The notes beneath the pieces are model-generated. The model was given only the letters and a program-made list of their open reading frames with translations, made no database searches and was not told the DNA's origin. DNA of 64,000 bases from Pirellulales bacterium (lineage in GTDB: Bacteria; Planctomycetota; Planctomycetia; Pirellulales; Lacipirellulaceae). Made by a program: the position numbers and the translations under genes. Numbering within the stretch: position 1 is the first letter of the stretch; each line of letters starts with the position of its first letter. Positions 1-14,858 of this stretch are shown here, in pieces. Where the stretch lies: positions 372,001 to 436,000 of the forward strand of contig JAHBXQ010000003.1 in the NCBI GenBank assembly GCA_019636345.1, written 5' to 3'.

Positions 1-2915
<2,915 letters not shown>

Positions 2916-2929
2916 GGGCGGACATTGCG

Positions 2930-2948
2930 AATTGGTCATTGACCAATT
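2930..2948. repeat. Perfect inverted repeat between rpoB and rpoC
   Basis: The arms AATTGGTCA and TGACCAATT are separated by one T. The stem is AT-rich and has no T-run, so it is not a typical terminator. The word TTGGTCATTG recurs between sufS and sufU, which suggests a dispersed spacer repeat rather than a gene-specific element. Confidence 0.7.
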
Positions 2949-3018
2949 TGAAATCCCAACGTGACTTCACAGCCGGTTCGTCTCCCCGACGACCGCGGTC
3001 ACTTGTACGAGGAAATCC

Positions 3019-7416
<4,398 letters not shown>

Positions 7417-7460
7417 GCGCCGCGGCGATTGCCCGCCCGGTCGCATTCGCAACACCACCC

Positions 7461-7487
7461 GACGGGGGGCCGATTCGGCCCCCCGTC
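7461..7487 (+). terminator. Hairpin terminator after rpoC
   Basis: Perfect 13-bp arms (GACGGGGGGCCGA and its complement) are separated by one base, about 45 bases after the rpoC stop. The stem is very GC-rich but no clear T-tract follows, so termination may be weak or factor-assisted. Confidence 0.65.
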
Positions 7488-7813
7488 GTCGTTGGCGAAT
7501 GCAGGGGCGGCGCGATCGAAGGCGAATCTCGTCGCGGTCGCGGTCCACGAGCCTAGCGGCCGCGACGCCGAACTCGCCGAGTCGCAATCGCTCGCCCTGC
7601 CGACGCTCGTGCCGGGCTTTGCGTTGCCGCTGGCGGACGTCCTTCGCGGGTGAGCCGCATCCCGGAAGGCGCTCGTAGCCCCATTGGGCCGTAACTGGCG
7701 CCAAGCTTCGGGCTTCGGCAACCGCCGGGGCGCGAGGCGGGGCGGAATTTGCCGACGTTGGGTCGAGTCGGCCGGCCGGCTGGAAATCTTCGCTCGCTGG
7801 CCATTTCGCCCAG

Positions 7814-7842
7814 TTGACGCCCTTGGCGGATTGCCCTAAAAT
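7814..7842 (+). promoter_or_regulatory. Predicted promoter of the S10 operon
   Basis: TTGACG (7814-7819) and TAAAAT (7837-7842) are separated by exactly 17 bases, each matching the sigma70 consensus at five of six positions. Transcription would start near 7849, giving an untranslated leader of about 145 bases before rpsJ, long enough for feedback control of the kind known for S10 operons. A second weaker TTGACA lies at 7882 without a good -10 element. Confidence 0.65.
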
Positions 7843-7992
7843 CCGCGGTTCGCCCTCGTATTCGGGGGTCAGTAGGGTTCTTTGACACTTGGGAGTCGGT
7901 CCCGTTGTTCCGTCGATTTCGTCCCGGTTTTCGGGGGGAAGTCGCCGCGAGGCGGGCCGTATTCGACGGGCCGGTGCGCCCTGGAGCGAGTC

Positions 7993-8316
7993 GTGGCATC
8001 TGCGAAGGAAGTCATCAGGATTCGGATGGAGGCGTACGACCACTCGGTGCTCGACCAAAGCGCCGCGGAAATCGTCGATACGGCCAAACGGACCAATTCC
8101 GAAGTTCACGGCCCCATCCCGTTGCCGACCCGGATCGAGCGGTACACCGTTCTGTCCGGTCCCCACGTGGATAAGAAGGCCCGTCAGCAGTTCGAGATTC
8201 GGACCCACAAGCGGCTCATCGACATCGTTCAGGCCACGGCCAAGACGATCGAGGCGCTCAATAAGCTGAGTCTGCCGGCTGGCGTGGATATCAAGATTAA
8301 GGCGACGACGGCCTAA
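7993..8316 (+). CDS. rpsJ: 30S ribosomal protein S10
   Basis: S10 sits in the head of the small subunit and, as NusE, in antitermination complexes. The protein is 107 residues, the usual length, with [18 protein letters not shown] at the start and [19 protein letters not shown] in the middle. A longer frame opens at 7882, but the extra N-terminus is not S10-like. GTG at 7993 is preferred because GGAG lies six bases upstream and the family sequence begins there. It is the first gene of the S10 block, downstream of the 7814 promoter. Confidence 0.97.
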   Translation: MASAKEVIRIRMEAYDHSVLDQSAAEIVDTAKRTNSEVHGPIPLPTRIERYTVLSGPHVDKKARQQFEIRTHKRLIDIVQATAKTIEALNKLSLPAGVDIKIKATTA

Positions 8317-8451
8317 CGGGGCGATTGCGGCGATGTCGGCGACTTGTCGGTCGTCGGGATTGCCAGTCGCGATTTATCGGGCTGTCGTCGATTTCATACC
8401 GACCTCAGCGAGTTTTTTCACCGCTATGACTTGGAAGCTCGAAGGGTAAGC

Positions 8452-8465
8452 CGGGGCATGCCCCG
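8452..8465. repeat. 14-base palindrome in rpsJ-rplC spacer
   Basis: CGGGGCATGCCCCG is a perfect palindrome in the 190-base spacer between rpsJ and rplC. It has no T-run and lies inside an operon, so it is more likely a spacer repeat or RNA structure than a terminator. Confidence 0.4.
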
Positions 8466-8506
8466 CGTCTCCCGTCGAGCCCAGCCGATCTCGGGGATCA
8501 CCAGCG

Positions 8507-9208
8507 ATGGCCACGCAAGTGCGCGTTCCAGGCATTCTGGGGCGCAAAATTGGCATGACGCAGATTTACGGCGAAGACGGCGGCGTCGTTCCTGTGACGG
8601 TCGTGCAGGCGGGTCCTTGCCACGTGCTGCAAGTGCGCACGGCGGAACGAGACGGCTACGAAGCGGTCCAGTTGGGGTATCTCGACAAGCCTCGGCGATT
8701 GGCTCGCCGCAGCGAGCGCGGTCATGTCGCCAAGCTTGACAGCAAGGCGGCCAAAAAGCGAACTGCTGCCGGCGTCGAAACGCTCCCCAAGGCTGGGTGC
8801 GAGCCGAAGCGGTTTGTCCGCGAGATTCGCGGCGGCGCCGGCGACCTGGAGGTGGGCGCCGCGGTCGACGTGACCGCCTTCGAGGGGGTTCAGCGGGTCG
8901 ACGTCGTCGCGACCAGCAAGGGTCGCGGCTTCTCGGGCGCCATGAAACGGCACAACTTCAGCGGCCAGCGGGCCACGCACGGCGTCAAGAAATGCCACCG
9001 GGCCCTCGGCGGCACCGGTTGCAGCGCGTTTCCCAGTCGGCTGTTCAAGGGCGTCCGCATGCCGGGGCAATACGGCAACGCTCGTTGCACGGTCCGGAAT
9101 CAGTTGGTGGTCAAGGTCGACTCCGAGCAGAACCTGCTGTTGATCCGAGGCGCCGTCCCCGGCCCCAACGGCGGTTACGTGGTGGTCAAGCAAACGAACA
9201 AAGTGTGA
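8507..9208 (+). CDS. rplC: 50S ribosomal protein L3
   Basis: L3 is an early-assembly 23S rRNA binder whose loop reaches toward the peptidyl transferase centre. The protein is 233 residues against about 209 in E. coli. The N-terminus reads VPGILGRKIGMTQIY, followed by the signature GRGFSGAMKRHNF and the basic loop KGVRMPGQYGN. The start at 8507 matches the family N-terminus. It is the second gene of the S10 operon, after a 190-base spacer. Confidence 0.98.
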   Translation: MATQVRVPGILGRKIGMTQIYGEDGGVVPVTVVQAGPCHVLQVRTAERDGYEAVQLGYLDKPRRLARRSERGHVAKLDSKAAKKRTAAGVETLPKAGCEPKRFVREIRGGAGDLEVGAAVDVTAFEGVQRVDVVATSKGRGFSGAMKRHNFSGQRATHGVKKCHRALGGTGCSAFPSRLFKGVRMPGQYGNARCTVRNQLVVKVDSEQNLLLIRGAVPGPNGGYVVVKQTNKV

Positions 9209-9314
9209 TAAGGGAAGGCCGTCGGCTGTCGAGCGCAGTCTCTTGGCCGGATCGTCATTTTCGATGCATTCGTCCGGCTCACGCCCGGCAGCTTACAGCT
9301 CTTAGCTAGCAATC

Positions 9315-9977
9315 ATGCCCAAGCTTACTGTTCTCGATGCCAAGGGTCACAAGGTCGGCACCTACAATTTGGAGGTGTCCGATCTCGCTCCGCGCATCAA
9401 CAAGCAGCTTCTGCACGACGCGGTGGTCATGTACCAGGCCAACGCCCGGCAGGGGACGCACAAGACCAAGAATCGGCACGAAGTGTCCGGTTCGACCCGC
9501 AAGATGTACAAGCAGAAGGGGACCGGCAACGCCCGGGCCGGCCATCGCAAGAGCGGCATTCGTCGCGGCGGCGGTCACATGAAGCAGATTCATCCGCGGG
9601 ATTACAGCTACTCGTTGCCGCGCAAGGCGTTGCAGTTGGCCACTCGCATGGCCCTGGCCGCCAAGCTGCGGGACGACGAAATCGTGGTCGTCGACAAGCT
9701 GGAGTTCGCCGCCCCGAAGACCCGCGAGATGGCCGGCGTGATCAGGGCCGTCGGTTGCGACGGGGCCTCGGTGCTGGTCGCGACGGCGGCTCACGACGCG
9801 AACGTGTACAAGAGCGCCCGGAACATCGCCAAGGTGGCGATCTCCCCGGCGAGCGATTTGAACGCCCTGAAGCTGCTGTCGGCCCGCAAGGTGCTGGTGA
9901 CGACCGCCGCGTTGGATTACTGGAAGGCCAAGGCCGCCGGCAACGGCAAGGCCGAGGGCGAGTCGTCGGGAGTCTGA
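9315..9977 (+). CDS. rplD: 50S ribosomal protein L4
   Basis: L4 lines the exit tunnel; in enterobacteria it also represses the S10 operon. The protein is 220 residues. The long basic loop (KMYKQKGTGNARAGHRKSG, then RRGGG) that reaches into the tunnel is near residues 60-85. A conserved C-terminal half follows (DLNALKLLSARKVLVT). The gene lies between rplC and rplW in canonical order. The spacer before it ends with AGCTTACAGCTCTTAGCTAGC, related to the repeats in the next three spacers. Confidence 0.97.
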   Translation: MPKLTVLDAKGHKVGTYNLEVSDLAPRINKQLLHDAVVMYQANARQGTHKTKNRHEVSGSTRKMYKQKGTGNARAGHRKSGIRRGGGHMKQIHPRDYSYSLPRKALQLATRMALAAKLRDDEIVVVDKLEFAAPKTREMAGVIRAVGCDGASVLVATAAHDANVYKSARNIAKVAISPASDLNALKLLSARKVLVTTAALDYWKAKAAGNGKAEGESSGV

Positions 9978-10046
9978 CGCCGATCGAGCGGACGCCGAGA
10001 TCGCTTGAGCAACTGACGACGAACTACGGAATACGGACTTACGACC

Positions 10047-10361
10047 ATGCCACGACATGTACCGCTAAAGCCGGGCCTGACGCTTGAGCCTCATCAGGTG
10101 ATCGTCAAGCCGCTGGTGACCGAAAAGGGAATGCATAAGTCGACTCGCAACAACGCGTATGCGTTCGAGGTGAATCGACTGGCGACCAAGGCGGACGTGA
10201 AGCGTTCCGTCGAGGAGTTGTTCGAGGTGAAAGTCCTGAAGGTTCACACGCAGAACCGCAAGGGAAAGCCGCGGCGGACGCGGTTCCGTTTCGGCTATAC
10301 GGGCGCCTGGAAGAAGGCGATCGTCACGCTCGATGCGGAACATCGGATTGAATTTTTCTAA
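10047..10361 (+). CDS. rplW: 50S ribosomal protein L23
   Basis: L23 sits at the tunnel exit and docks trigger factor and SRP. The protein is 104 residues. It carries HQVIVKPLVTEKGM and the pattern NAYAFEVNRLATKADVKRSV of the family, plus the lysine/arginine-rich loop NRKGKPRRTRFRFGY that inserts into rRNA. Order and spacing are those of the S10 operon. The stop codon is followed immediately by GGAGCTGT, the start of the first spacer repeat. Confidence 0.97.
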   Translation: MPRHVPLKPGLTLEPHQVIVKPLVTEKGMHKSTRNNAYAFEVNRLATKADVKRSVEELFEVKVLKVHTQNRKGKPRRTRFRFGYTGAWKKAIVTLDAEHRIEFF

Positions 10362-10454
10362 GGAGCTGTCAGCTGGGGGCCGCAAACTGTTAACCAGAAA
10401 GTGGATAACGGCTGAGCGGTTCAAGGCTTGGAGCTTACAGCCTAGAGCTTGATT
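10362..10454 (+). repeat. Spacer repeat unit 1 (rplW-rplB)
   Basis: The 93-base spacer opens with GGAGCTGT (10362-10369) right after the rplW stop and closes with TAGAGCTT (10443-10450) just before the rplB start. The same two words occupy equivalent places in the next two spacers. AGCTGTCAGCTG and AGCTTACAGCCTAGAGCTT can pair with each other in part. Confidence 0.6.
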
Positions 10455-11318
10455 ATGGGTATTCGCAAATACAACCCGACGTCCGCCGGCCGGCGCAACG
10501 CCTCGGTGAGCGACTTTGCCGAGCTGACTCCAGGCGCCAAGCCGGAGAAGAGCCTTCTGCGCCCGAAGCGCAAGACCGGCGGTCGCAACAACCAGGGGAA
10601 GATCACCGCCCGTCACCGCGGCGGCGGTCACAAGCAGCAGTACCGGTTGATCGACTTCCGACGGAACAAGGACGGCATTCCGGCGAAGGTCGACTCGGTG
10701 CAGTACGACCCGAATCGCTCGGCCCGGATCGCGCTTTTGTTCTACGCCGACGGCGAAAAGCGGTACATCATCGCCCCGGCCGGACTCAAGGCGGGGGACG
10801 AGGTGATGAGCGGCGAGACGGCCCCGGCGAAACTGGGCAACTGCCTGCCGCTTAAGAAGATGCCCTTGGGGACGGAAGTCTACAACATCGAACTGCAACC
10901 GGGCCGCGGCGGCGAATTGTGCCGCAGCGCCGGATCGCGGGCGACGCTCATGGCGCGCGAAGCCGATTGGGCGCAGATTTCGCTTCCCAGCGGTGAAATC
11001 CGCCGGATTCCCGCCGCCTGCCGGGCCACGATCGGCGCCGCCAGCAACGGCGACCACAGCGCCATCGAGTTGGGCAAGGCGGGCCGCAAGCGGTGGATGG
11101 GGCGCCGTCCCCACGTCCGCGGCACGGCGATGAACCCGATCGACCATCCCCACGGCGGCGGCGAAGGTCGCACCAAGGGGGGGCGCAATCCGGTCAGCCC
11201 GCAGGGCAAGTGCGCCAAGGGCGGCATGACCCGCCAGCGTCGCAAGGCGTCGAACAAGGCAATCGTCCGTCGTCGCCGCAGCCGGCGCTACGGGGTGCAG
11301 AAGTTGGTCACGAAGTAA
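10455..11318 (+). CDS. rplB: 50S ribosomal protein L2
   Basis: L2 supports subunit association and the peptidyl transferase centre. The protein is 287 residues from the ATG at 10455; a TTG six bases upstream is also in frame but the family begins [33 protein letters not shown] lies near residue 50. The C-terminal block has the invariant sequence [15 protein letters not shown], whose histidine is functionally critical in E. coli. The protein ends with a basic tail. Fourth gene of the S10 operon. Confidence 0.98.
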   Translation: MGIRKYNPTSAGRRNASVSDFAELTPGAKPEKSLLRPKRKTGGRNNQGKITARHRGGGHKQQYRLIDFRRNKDGIPAKVDSVQYDPNRSARIALLFYADGEKRYIIAPAGLKAGDEVMSGETAPAKLGNCLPLKKMPLGTEVYNIELQPGRGGELCRSAGSRATLMAREADWAQISLPSGEIRRIPAACRATIGAASNGDHSAIELGKAGRKRWMGRRPHVRGTAMNPIDHPHGGGEGRTKGGRNPVSPQGKCAKGGMTRQRRKASNKAIVRRRRSRRYGVQKLVTK

Positions 11319-11413
11319 ATAGGAGCTGTAAGCCGTAGGTCGTCAACCAGAGCAATGGCTCCGGCTTTCGCGATCTGGCTTAGAGCTTTATAGCCAAGAG
11401 CTTAGAGCCACTT
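11319..11413 (+). repeat. Spacer repeat unit 2 (rplB-rpsS)
   Basis: The 95-base spacer opens with AGGAGCTGTAAGCC (GGAGCTGT at 11322-11329) and carries GGCTTAGAGCTTTATAGCC (TAGAGCTT at 11381-11388) followed by another TTAGAGCC close to the start codon. GGAGCTGTAAGCC and GGCTTAGAGCTTT are near-complementary and could close a stem over the whole spacer. Confidence 0.6.
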
Positions 11414-11683
11414 ATGGGACGTTCACTCAAAAAAGGCCCGTACGTCGACCCCAACGTGTACGCGAAGGTCGAGAAGCAGAACGATGCGGGGACGAAGAAC
11501 CCGATCACGACGTGGGCCCGGGCGTGCACGATCATCCCCGAGTTCGTCGGCCACACGTTCATGGTCCACAACGGCAAGAGTCATTTGAAGGTGTTTGTGA
11601 CCGAAGACATGGTCGGCCACAAGCTGGGCGAGTTTTCCCCCACCCGCAGCTTCCGCGGCCATGGCGGCAAGGGCAAGAAGTAG
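11414..11683 (+). CDS. rpsS: 30S ribosomal protein S19
   Basis: S19 pairs with S13 in the small-subunit head near the A site. The protein is 89 residues, standard length, with [12 protein letters not shown] at the start, then [18 protein letters not shown] and the C-terminal [16 protein letters not shown]. Canonical position between rplB and rplV. Confidence 0.98.
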   Translation: MGRSLKKGPYVDPNVYAKVEKQNDAGTKNPITTWARACTIIPEFVGHTFMVHNGKSHLKVFVTEDMVGHKLGEFSPTRSFRGHGGKGKK

Positions 11684-11780
11684 CAGAGGAGCTGTTCGCT
11701 GGAGGCTGCAAGCCGGAGACTTCGTCGATTCAGCGTTTTTCAGGCTAACGGCCCATAGCTCATAGCGTAGAGCTTCAATT
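11684..11780 (+). repeat. Spacer repeat unit 3 (rpsS-rplV)
   Basis: The 97-base spacer has GGAGCTGT at 11688-11695, five bases after the rpsS stop, and TAGAGCTT at 11768-11775, five bases before the rplV start. The middle (AGGCTGCAAGCCGG) also carries a small inverted repeat. Length and layout match the two preceding spacers although the inner bases differ. Confidence 0.6.
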
Positions 11781-12107
11781 ATGTCATACACAGCAACGCA
11801 CAAACACGCCCGCATCAGCCCGCGCAAGGTTCGGCCGATCGCCGATCTGATTCGCGGTCAGCGGGTGGACGACGCCCTGGCGATTTTGCAGTACCAGCCG
11901 CAGCGGGGCGCCCGCATGCTGGAGAAGGTGCTCAAGAGCGCCATGGGCAACGCCGAGGATCTGCGGGCTCCCAATTTGGGCGGACTGCGGGTCGTCGAGG
12001 CGCGGATCGACGGGGGGCCGATGTTCAAGCGGGTTCGCCCCCGGGCTCGCGGCATGGCTCACGTGATCAAAAAGCGGATGTCCCACATTATCGTTTCGCT
12101 CGCCTAA
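11781..12107 (+). CDS. rplV: 50S ribosomal protein L22
   Basis: L22 binds all 23S domains and its beta-hairpin lines the exit tunnel. The protein is 108 residues, with HARISPRKVRPIADLIRG near the N-terminus and the hairpin region DGGPMFKRVRPRARGMAH near residues 78-95. Macrolide-resistance deletions in other species map to this hairpin; it looks intact here. Confidence 0.97.
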   Translation: MSYTATHKHARISPRKVRPIADLIRGQRVDDALAILQYQPQRGARMLEKVLKSAMGNAEDLRAPNLGGLRVVEARIDGGPMFKRVRPRARGMAHVIKKRMSHIIVSLA

Positions 12108-12162
12108 CGCTCGCGCGAGCGGACTTCGCCGCTCGACGGGTTCGCAAACTCAGAAGTTACTT

Positions 12163-12858
12163 ATGGGTCAAAAAGTCAATCCCATCGGTTTCCGCACCGG
12201 CGTCATGCTCGGCTGGAAGAGCCGCTGGTACGCGTCCAAGAAAGAGTTCGCCGAGTTGTTGGTCGAAGACCATAAGATTCGCAAATACGTCCACGCAAAG
12301 TACAAATTCGCCGGAATCCCCAAGGTGGAGATCGAGCGGACCCGCGACGAAGTGAAGGTCGTTCTGTTCGCCGCCCGTCCGGGCGTGATCATCGGCCGCA
12401 AGGGGGAAGAGGTCGAGCGGTTGCAGGACGAGCTGCAGACGCTGGTCGGCCGGCGAATCAACATCAAGATCGAGGAAATCGGCCGCCCGGAGTTGCAGGC
12501 GCAGCTTGTGGCCGAGGACATCGCCGAGCAGTTGGCCAAGCGGGCCAGCTTCCGCCGGACGATGAAGCGTTCGATGGAACAAACGATGGAAGCGGGCGCC
12601 AAGGGGGTGAAGATCCAATTGGCGGGCCGACTGGGCGGGGCCGAAATGGCTCGCCGCGAGAAGCAATCGCTCGGGTCGATCCCGCTGTCGACGTTGCGGG
12701 CGAAGATCGACTACGGATTTACGGAGGCCAAGACCGCTCAAGGGCACATTGGCGTCCAGGTGTGGGTCAACCAAGGCATGTTTGAGGACGAGACCGATGG
12801 CGCTGATGCCCAAGAGGGTCAAGCACAGAAAAAGCCAAAGAGGTCGTATAAGAGGTAA
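12163..12858 (+). CDS. rpsC: 30S ribosomal protein S3
   Basis: S3 forms part of the mRNA entry site. The protein is 231 residues, with the N-terminal MGQKVNPIGFRTGV and a KH domain (VIIGRKGEEVERLQDEL, GxxG loop near residue 77). The C-terminal domain includes GAKGVKIQLAGRLGGAEMAR. The conserved core ends near GVQVWVN, after which comes an acidic then basic tail. The last 62 bases of this tail also encode the N-terminus of L16 in another frame. Confidence 0.97.
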   Translation: MGQKVNPIGFRTGVMLGWKSRWYASKKEFAELLVEDHKIRKYVHAKYKFAGIPKVEIERTRDEVKVVLFAARPGVIIGRKGEEVERLQDELQTLVGRRINIKIEEIGRPELQAQLVAEDIAEQLAKRASFRRTMKRSMEQTMEAGAKGVKIQLAGRLGGAEMARREKQSLGSIPLSTLRAKIDYGFTEAKTAQGHIGVQVWVNQGMFEDETDGADAQEGQAQKKPKRSYKR

Positions 12859-13207
12859 TGCGACGCGCGGCAATCGAGTCGTGTTTGGCGAGTTCGGTCT
12901 GCAGTCGCTGGAAGGCGGCTGGCTGAGCGCCCAAACGATCGAAGCCGGGCGTATCGCTGCCCAGCAATACATCCGCGGCGAAGGCAAGTTGTACATTCGG
13001 GTGTTTCCGCACAAATCGATCACGTCGATTCCGCTGGAAACTCGAATGGGCAAAGGCAAGGGCGAGCCCGAGTTTTGGGCCGCCACGATTCGCCCCGGAA
13101 CCGTGCTGTACGAACTGGCTGGCGTGAGCGAAGCGGCCGCGAAGATTTGCTTCGCCCGGTTGGCTCACAAGATGCCGGTGCGCGTGCGGATGATTAAGCG
13201 AACCTGA
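12797..13207 (+). CDS. rplP: 50S ribosomal protein L16
   Basis: L16 helps form the A-site tRNA binding region. From ATG 12797 it has 136 residues beginning MALMPKRVKHRKSQRGRIRG, matching the family N-terminus and the E. coli length. ATG at 12806 is the alternative. The open frame extends to 12749 but that part is not L16-like. GKGKGEPEFWAA and a C-terminal KMPVRVRMI are present. The start lies 62 bases inside rpsC in a different frame, so the two proteins are dual-coded over that stretch. Confidence 0.95.
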   Translation: MALMPKRVKHRKSQRGRIRGNATRGNRVVFGEFGLQSLEGGWLSAQTIEAGRIAAQQYIRGEGKLYIRVFPHKSITSIPLETRMGKGKGEPEFWAATIRPGTVLYELAGVSEAAAKICFARLAHKMPVRVRMIKRT

Positions 13208-13235
13208 CGACTGGCCGAAAGCTGAGAACCGACCG

Positions 13236-13439
13236 ATGTCCAAAGTCACTGAACTCCGCGACATGAGCGACGAGCAGTTGGCGCTGACCATCAAGGAAGC
13301 GGCCGACAAGCTGTTCCGTCTGCGGGTCCAATCGCAGACCGAGCGGCTCGACGCGCCGACCGAGCTGCGTCGCCAGCGTCGCCTGATCGCCCGCGTCAAG
13401 ACGATTCAAACCGAGCGGCGGCTGACCGCCAGCAAGTAA
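13236..13439 (+). CDS. rpmC: 50S ribosomal protein L29
   Basis: L29 lies by the tunnel exit next to L23. The protein is 67 residues and mostly helical, with MSDEQLALTIKEAADKLFRL and the C-terminal ARVKTIQTERR typical of the family. It follows rplP after 28 bases. Confidence 0.95.
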   Translation: MSKVTELRDMSDEQLALTIKEAADKLFRLRVQSQTERLDAPTELRRQRRLIARVKTIQTERRLTASK

Positions 13440-13487
13440 CCGCGAGCAAGCAAGCGGCGGAACGCCGACAGCTGAAAGCTGGAACCT

Positions 13488-13796
13488 ATGCCCAAGAAAG
13501 TAATGACCGGCGTCGTCACCGGCGACAAGTGCGCGAAGACCCGGCGGGTCGAGATCAATCGGCTCGAGCGGCACCCGAAGTACGGCAAGTTCATCCGCAA
13601 GCGGACCGTTTGCCACGTCCATGACGAGGCGAACGAGTCGGCGGTGGGGGACACGGTCGAGATCGTCGAGTGCCCGCCGAAGTCGAAGCTGAAGCGGTGG
13701 GACTTGGTGCGGGTGGTGGCCAAGAGCCAGTTGGTCGACATCGCCGCGATGCGAGCCGCCGCCAAGCAGGCCCAGGCGGCCGAAGGCGCCAACTAA
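13488..13796 (+). CDS. rpsQ: 30S ribosomal protein S17
   Basis: S17 binds 16S rRNA early in assembly and has an OB fold. The protein is 102 residues against about 84 in E. coli. [21 protein letters not shown] lacks little of the family start, and [22 protein letters not shown] with [14 protein letters not shown] completes the core. The extra length is an alanine-rich C-terminal tail after VRVVAKSQ. Confidence 0.96.
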   Translation: MPKKVMTGVVTGDKCAKTRRVEINRLERHPKYGKFIRKRTVCHVHDEANESAVGDTVEIVECPPKSKLKRWDLVRVVAKSQLVDIAAMRAAAKQAQAAEGAN

Positions 13797-13910
13797 ACGA
13801 GCCCCGGAAACAACCTCACGGCAAGCCGCGGCCTCGCGGGGCGTCGTTCAAGATCGCCCGTCGAGCGTCGCTCGAGAGCCCGACGAAAGTCGCTAGAGAG
13901 TCAGTCAGCC

Positions 13911-14279
13911 ATGATCCAAATGCAAACTCGCCTGAACGTCGCGGACAACACCGGCGCGAAGGAAGTGATGTGCATCAAGGTGCTCGGCGGCAGCCGCAAG
14001 CGCTACGCCCGTCTGGGCGACGTGATTATCTGCAGCGTCAAGAGCGTAATCCCCGGCAGCGACGTCAAGAAGAAGGCGGTCGTGCGAGGCGTGATCGTGC
14101 GGGCCAAAAGCCCCTCGCGTCGCAGCGACGGCAGCTACGTCCGATTCGACAACAACGCGATCGTCATCATTGACAAAGACAACAATCCGCGCGGCACGCG
14201 CATCTTCGGGGCCGTCGCCCGGGAGTTGCGGGAGCGCAAGTTCATGAAGATCGTCAGCCTGGCGAACGAGGTGGTGTGA
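13911..14279 (+). CDS. rplN: 50S ribosomal protein L14
   Basis: L14 contacts the small subunit and is the binding site of RsfS in other bacteria. The protein is 122 residues, exactly the usual length. [19 protein letters not shown] opens it, [20 protein letters not shown] follows, and [19 protein letters not shown] closes it. First gene of the spc-type section; rplX follows after a repeat-bearing spacer. Confidence 0.98.
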   Translation: MIQMQTRLNVADNTGAKEVMCIKVLGGSRKRYARLGDVIICSVKSVIPGSDVKKKAVVRGVIVRAKSPSRRSDGSYVRFDNNAIVIIDKDNNPRGTRIFGAVARELRERKFMKIVSLANEVV

Positions 14280-14305
14280 GGCGCGGCCTCGCTGCGGAAC
14301 TGCGG

Positions 14306-14338
14306 CCATGGGACGACAGGACCATGGAACGGCAGGAC
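14306..14338 (+). repeat. Tandem 16-base words in rplN-rplX spacer
   Basis: Two near-identical units, CCATGGGACGACAGGAC and CCATGGAACGGCAGGAC, lie end to end with two mismatches. Further on, TCCCATCGTCCCAACGTCC near 14394 carries the related word in the opposite orientation. The spacer is 154 bases long. Confidence 0.55.
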
Positions 14339-14433
14339 CCGGCGGCGGCTCCGTCAGTAAAGACAGACGCCTCCCGCTCCGTTCGATCCAACGTCCCATC
14401 GTCCCAACGTCCTCGAATCGTCCCCGCCCAGCC

Positions 14434-14781
14434 ATGTTTATTCGCACAGGCGACAACGTCCAAGTGATAGCCGGAGCCGACCGCGGAACCGTCAGCCGGG
14501 TGATCCAGGTCGACCGGGCCGCCGGCAAGGCGCTCGTCGAGGGCGTCAATCGCGTTTACAAGCACGTCCGCCGCAGCCAGAAGCACCCTCAAGGGGGCCG
14601 ACTGAGCAAGGAAATGCCGATCAATCTGTCGAACGTGGCGTTCGTGTGCAGTTCGTGCAACACGGCCGTGCGGCTCGGGTCGCGGTTCCTCGACGACGGA
14701 TCGAAGGAACGTTTCTGCAAGAAGTGCGGCGCCTCCGCGGGCCAGATTTCGCCCGCCCACAAGTCGCACGCCAAGAAGTAA
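14434..14781 (+). CDS. rplX: 50S ribosomal protein L24 with zinc-ribbon tail
   Basis: L24 is an assembly initiator with a KOW motif. The protein is 115 residues from ATG 14434; an open frame runs further upstream but that part is repeat-derived spacer. The KOW region (TGDNVQVIAGADRGTV) is at residues 6-20. After INLSNVAF come four cysteines, C72, C75, C95 and C98, in two CxxC pairs, which should bind zinc; E. coli L24 lacks them. Cysteine-bearing L24 forms exist in other bacteria, so this is a variant rather than a new protein. Confidence 0.95.
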   Translation: MFIRTGDNVQVIAGADRGTVSRVIQVDRAAGKALVEGVNRVYKHVRRSQKHPQGGRLSKEMPINLSNVAFVCSSCNTAVRLGSRFLDDGSKERFCKKCGASAGQISPAHKSHAKK

Positions 14782-14858
14782 GTCACAAGCAGTCAAGCCA
14801 CCGTCGCCGAGACCTGATCTCGTATCCCAAGTCTCCCGACTCAAGCCTCACGCCTCCC

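Larger units (their letters stand above)
7417..7992. other. 576-base spacer between rpoC and rpsJ
   Basis: The spacer holds the rpoC hairpin, a good sigma70-like promoter and a leader of roughly 140 bases before rpsJ. Small ORFs on either strand here lack ribosome binding sites and any recognisable family. The rpsL, rpsG, fusA and tuf genes that commonly sit at this point are not present. Confidence 0.6.

Noticed and set aside
8344-8739. A plus-strand frame spanning the rpsJ-rplC spacer
   Set aside because: It overlaps rplC in the wrong frame and has no family similarity.
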